Below are positions 59,521 through 64,000 of a stretch of DNA of 64,000 nucleotides, one piece after another; the first letter of the stretch is position 1, and every line of letters starts with the position of its first letter. Source of the DNA: Balanoglossus misakiensis (Eukaryota; Hemichordata); the NCBI GenBank assembly GCA_040954595.2, contig CM082585.2:11532001-11596000 (forward strand), written 5' to 3'. The notes under the pieces were generated by a model, which was not told the origin of the DNA, made no database searches, and saw only the letters and a program-made list of their open reading frames with translations. A program made the position numbers and the translations under genes.

Positions 59521-62500
59521 ATGCCGATCTTAGTTTTTCTCGTCGATACCAGTGCGTCGATGAATCAGCGGACTTATGTTGGGACTACATTATTAGATGT
59601 AGCGAAGGGGGCTGTAGAGACCTTTATGAAGGTACGTCATATGCATAATAAACCCTGTTTTGTCTTTTGTTGACCGTCACTCCACGGACACTTTCCCCGT
59701 ATTTGTTCAGGGAAAAAACATTGCCGTAAGATTTGATGATATGTTTTACACTCTTATGATATATTTTACAGCTTCGAGCCCGCGATCCAGCGAGTAGAGG
59801 AGACCGCTACATGCTAGCTTCTTATGATGACCCACCCGCCACAATAAAGGTAAAACTTCCCTGTCAATTTTGTTTATTTTTCTTCACAGATTTAGAAATT
59901 CTATCGCCTGCATGTGCAGACAGAAATGATTTTTTATCAGAAAATTACATGCATGCACCAGATAGCGGCACAAATGCGGCAAATTCCGTAATAATCTTAG
60001 GAGCGCACGACCACGCTCTACCTGGTCCGTCGGACATCTTGTAAAACTGTAGTGACGTGAAGTATTGTGGGTATAAGCTACGTAGACATGTCATTTGCAT
60101 AGCATATGCAAAGTAGGCGATCGAGGGAATGCACATGCATGCTTGGAGTTGTAAACATTTTATTTCAATCCCTGTGACAGTATGTTTTCAGAAACAAAAT
60201 ATGGTGGAAAGTTACTCAACTGTAGGCCTGGCAGTCGGTTAATTGTTATCCGAAAACAAATATTTTTTGTCAATTATTGCAAGTAAGATATTAATTTTTT
60301 AGTTGTGTGGTTTCGGGTAGAACAGTCAATTTCACCAAGATTTCAGCAACCTATCATGCTATTTATTTCTTTTTATGATGATAGGCCGGTTGGAAAGAAA
60401 ATCATGCAACTTTCATGAACGAGCTGAAAAATTTACAAGCAAATAGTCTGTCCGGCCTTGGACCGGCCCTCAAACAGACTTTTGATTTGCTGAATGTGAA
60501 CAGACTACACTCAGGAATCGACAACTATGGTCAGGTTGGTATTGTCAAACTTTGTCTCATATTCTGTGGAAAAGAGAAGTAGAGAGTTAGTGTTTCCATG
60601 ACAATAGATGACCCTTTTTAGAATCATTTGGTAAGGTCATCAGTCTAGACTTCCAGTTTCTGCTTAGATCAGATCATAGTCATAACAACTGTTACAATTT
60701 CTGCCCGATTTATATTTCAGGGTCGTAATCCGTTTTTTCTGGAACCAGCCATGATCATCACATTGACAGATGGTAATAAACTCACCAGTCTCACAGGAAC
60801 ATATGAGGAGGTAGGAATTTACCAGGAACTCTTATTAAAGAAATACAATCATCTGTAATTTACAATGTACATATGCTCATATATGGTCAAAGGACACATA
60901 AGATCCCAGATCAAGCAAAAGTTTATTCCATTGTTGTTGTGTTTTCCAGTTGCATCTTCCCATGCACTCATCACCACCAGGAAGTGAACTGACCAAGGAA
61001 CCTTTCCGATGGGATCAGAGGTTATTTTCCATAGTGCTAAGGATGCCGGCAGCCCCGTCCCCATATCTTGACCGGAATGCCAACCAGCAACTTCCATGGG
61101 CTGAAGATTGTCCTGTCAATGCCATGTGTGACGTCACTGGAGGTGAGAAATAACACACATGTGGCATCTTTCAATAAATTGATTTTTTGCTGCTCAGAAC
61201 AAAATAACAAGAAAATCTATATAAAAAATACAGATGTTCTCAGTTTGAACAAGTGTTGTTGTTTTTCTGCTACATATTCACTCTTTGGTTTCTTTTTTCT
61301 TTCTCTTTTTCTCTGCCAGGTCGTTCATATGTTGTAAACTGTGTAAAACAGTTGAATCAGTGTCTCGAGTCATTGACTCAAAAAGTCCAAAGTGGTGTAG
61401 TTCTTCATTTTGAACTCTTCGGTTCTGAACCAGCTCCTGTCAATCAAGAAGGTGGGTAAAAAACAAGATGTGCTTTTTCAGTAGCATTTAATAATCAAGA
61501 GGTCAAAAAGTTGCTTGTTTCAAATGTAGGTCAAACAATAAAAAGTTCCAGGGAATGCAAACTCTTGAAACGTCGTTGAATATTAAACCTCTCCTGCATT
61601 GTCCTGGAAAGGCCTGGATAAACCAGTAAATGTTTCCATTTATTTTATGAACAGGAAAGACTACACCCGTTGCAAATAACCTTGACAGAAAATCACCTAT
61701 CGTCATGGAAACAGACAAGCCAGTGAATGGTCCACTCAGTGAAAACAATAATCTTGAAAATAACAGAAATAAAGATGAAGGTAAGTCATTTATAGTAAAA
61801 GGGTCTGGAATTGTCATCTGTCAGAGTTCTATCACAATAGGAACAGAAACCAAAACTGGTGCTGTAAAAGTTAAACTTCCCAGTGACATCATCTTTGAGG
61901 TCATGAACTTTTGAACCTAGGGTAGCAGTACATAATATACACACATTGATTGGTCATGAGGGTAATCAATCTCACTGCAAAGTATGTTTTATCTTCTCAG
62001 TTCCAGGTAAGAACTCTGTCCTGACAAATCATAGCGGGAACAACATCCGGAATACATCACCAACCACAGCGGCCAGTGCAGCGTGGCAGAGTAGTCATAA
62101 ACTTATCTATGTCAGACCTAATCCCAAGACAGGTGTTCCGATGGGTCACTGGCCGATACCGGAATCATTCTGGCCGGATGCTACTGCTCCAACACTGGTA
62201 AGTTGATCTGTGTATGTGTACATTGTTGTATCAATAAGACCACACTTATACAATTTTACAAAAATTGATGATTCATAACTCGTGACTGGTAATTGTCACC
62301 TTTTTATTTCACAGCCTCCCCGAGATGCTCACCCTATTGTACGTTTTGTCTGCACCGACTGTGAACCCATGATTCTGGAAAATTTGCCGTTTGACAAATA
62401 TGAACTGGAGCCTTCGCCTCTCACGCAGTTCATTCTTGAAAGAAAAGCACCTCAACTTTGCTGGCAGGTATGGTTGAAATTACAAATCGAGAAAATAGCT

Positions 62501-64000
62501 GTTGCAATAGAAAATGATATTCAGCTTTTCTCTTAAAGGAAGTACTGGCTTCTGATTCATGATCATGCTAACTTTTTCACATATTTTTTATTTGCAGGTG
62601 TTCGTCAGTAACAGTTGTAAATACAGTGACTTAGGTTACCCGTTTGGTTATCTGAAAGCAAGCGTCAGTCTCACTTGTGTCAACTTATTTGTCCTGCCCT
62701 ATAATTATCCAGTTTTGATATCATTGTTAGGTAAGTGAGATCTTCATATGCTCTAGTGGCTTTTCATTCAGGAGACTGATGAAAAACTTGTGACGTGAGC
62801 TTAATAGATATCGAATGATAATCACATGTATTTATTGTTATTTATTCCCTGTAGATGAACTTTTCAAAGTACATAAATTAAAGCCAAGTGCAAAATGGAG
62901 GCAGACGTTTGATATCTACCTCAAAACAGTACCAAGTTACTATGCTGGGGTGAGTATTATATTTAGATTGGATAAAAATTCAGCTGGGACTGTGAAACCA
63001 TCAATTTCATCCATGCAATGTGTGCTATATCAATCCACAATTGGATGTGACGTTCAGATGATTTTGGTGCATGAGGAATTCTCTGTGCATGAAATGATCT
63101 TTGACTTCATCTCTTTCTTTCTGTGTTGCAGTCACTTCGGACAGCGCTTCGGCGGATGGGCACACCCAACTTGATCCCAGACAACGTGGAGAACTGCATC
63201 GGCTACAGTGTAGTCTCACACCTCAAGAAACTTAAACAGCAGTCCAGAATAGAGGCGGACAGACTAGCAGTACAAATAAGCAGTATCAAGAATAAAGGCC
63301 AAGAAGGTGCTGTCAAAGTTATACCGAGGTTAGTGATGATTTTGTGTCTACGATTGTGGAAATATATGTTTATACTGTATTGAAATGTATCAGTGATATG
63401 GAACTGACAAGACTTTCTCTAGTCACCTTGGAAGGTATTGTCTTCTATAGTACATGTAAATGAAATGACATTTTCTGATTGTTATTGCCTGCACAGGTCA
63501 CCGTTGCCATCATTAGCCAAACAGAGAGATTTCCAACAGCTACTTCAAAACTTCACCGGGGAGACTATTGCCTTGAAGCAAGACCACAATGTCAACGAGT
63601 TCCCCAACTTCACTCTGGCCCTGAATAACAAAGATATCAAGCCACAGAGTTTCAGAAATCCGTTTGATATCCCCAGGAAAGATATATTGGATCAGATCTT
63701 CCGTATGAGGACAAATTTTCTGAGAACATCGGCAACGACGCAGCCAAGGTTTCAAGATGAAGGTGAGATTTCATGCGTACAATCACACGCCGTTCATTGC
63801 CCAAGCCACCATAGTTTAGATCAGGCAAGACTTACACAAATGTACACTTTATATACATCATGTAATACCAGTGCATACTCTTGTTGTCTTCCATGCAGAT
63901 CAAAGTCACAGCATACCGGTTGCTGAGATGGGTAATTATCAAGAGTACTTAAAACGCATGCCAGCGCCGCTACGAGATGCTGATCCAGCACCGGCCAGAC
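59521..64000 (+). CDS. INTS6: Integrator complex subunit 6 (3' truncated by the window)
   Basis: INTS6 is a subunit of Integrator, which cleaves snRNA and promoter-proximal transcripts on RNA polymerase II; it helps recruit the PP2A phosphatase module. Fourteen exons are seen: 59521-59631, 59772-59849, 60385-60534, 60721-60810, 60950-61142, 61320-61451, 61655-61780, 62001-62197, 62315-62467, 62598-62730, 62855-62949, 63132-63328, 63497-63762, and 63899 running past the edge. That is about 674 residues of roughly 890 in human. The VWA domain starts MPILVFLVDTSASMNQ with MIDAS residues D9, S11 and S13. Long identities include LRARDPASRGDRYML, AGWKENHATFMNELKNLQA and YELEPSPLTQFILERK. An Asn-rich insert (about residues 250-300) follows the VWA domain. 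Confidence 0.97.

Overview
The window is nuclear DNA from an animal. Genes are split by short introns (roughly 100-900 bp) with canonical GT-AG junctions, there are no operons, and every recognised gene is a conserved metazoan or eukaryotic protein. CCDC39, a motile-cilium axoneme protein, says the organism builds motile cilia. Compact introns, abundant short foldback elements and tetranucleotide microsatellites suggest a marine invertebrate bilaterian (lophotrochozoan, cephalochordate or hemichordate). The species cannot be fixed from the sequence alone.

Layout. 1-20.1 kb is largely gene-poor, CpG-richer DNA. It holds a TTAA-flanked inverted-repeat element (0.3-1.5 kb), a weak cluster of splice-bounded exon candidates (3.5-4.5 kb), two large CATA/TATG microsatellites in opposite orientation (8.8 and 14.5 kb) and one promoter-like CCAAT/TATA cluster (10.85-11.2 kb). 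From 20.1 kb on, genes are dense: a single-coding-exon LRR membrane protein (+, 20129-21511); CCDC39 (-, 24072-30308, 20 coding exons); AIFM2/FSP1-like copy A (+, 32569-34628); aldo-keto reductase copy A (+, 36005-38675); AIFM2/FSP1-like copy B (-, 38982-40798); PEX1 (+, 42800-49349); RPP38 (-, 49876-51494); RNASEH2B (+, 51767-54824); aldo-keto reductase copy B (-, 55590-58278); and INTS6 (+, from 59521, running off the right edge). I rebuilt each coding exon chain by hand from splice sites, reading-frame phase and similarity to remembered family sequences.

How they relate. The most distinctive feature is a redox cluster. Two paralogous FSP1-type flavin oxidoreductases, both with N-myristoylation-type starts, and two paralogous aldo-keto reductases with identical internal exon lengths are interleaved with PEX1. 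FSP1 enzymes regenerate lipid-soluble radical-trapping quinols, AKRs reduce carbonyls and PEX1 supports peroxisome import, so a link to lipid-oxidation defence is possible, though this is inference. A second theme is nucleic-acid processing: RPP38 and RNASEH2B share a divergent promoter of about 270 bp, and RNASEH2B lies close to INTS6, as I recall it also does on human chromosome 13. Several neighbours are tail to tail with facing poly(A) signals.

The most striking non-coding structure is RNASEH2B intron 2: a 169-bp element with 23-bp terminal inverted repeats directly abuts a 143-bp near-perfect palindrome.
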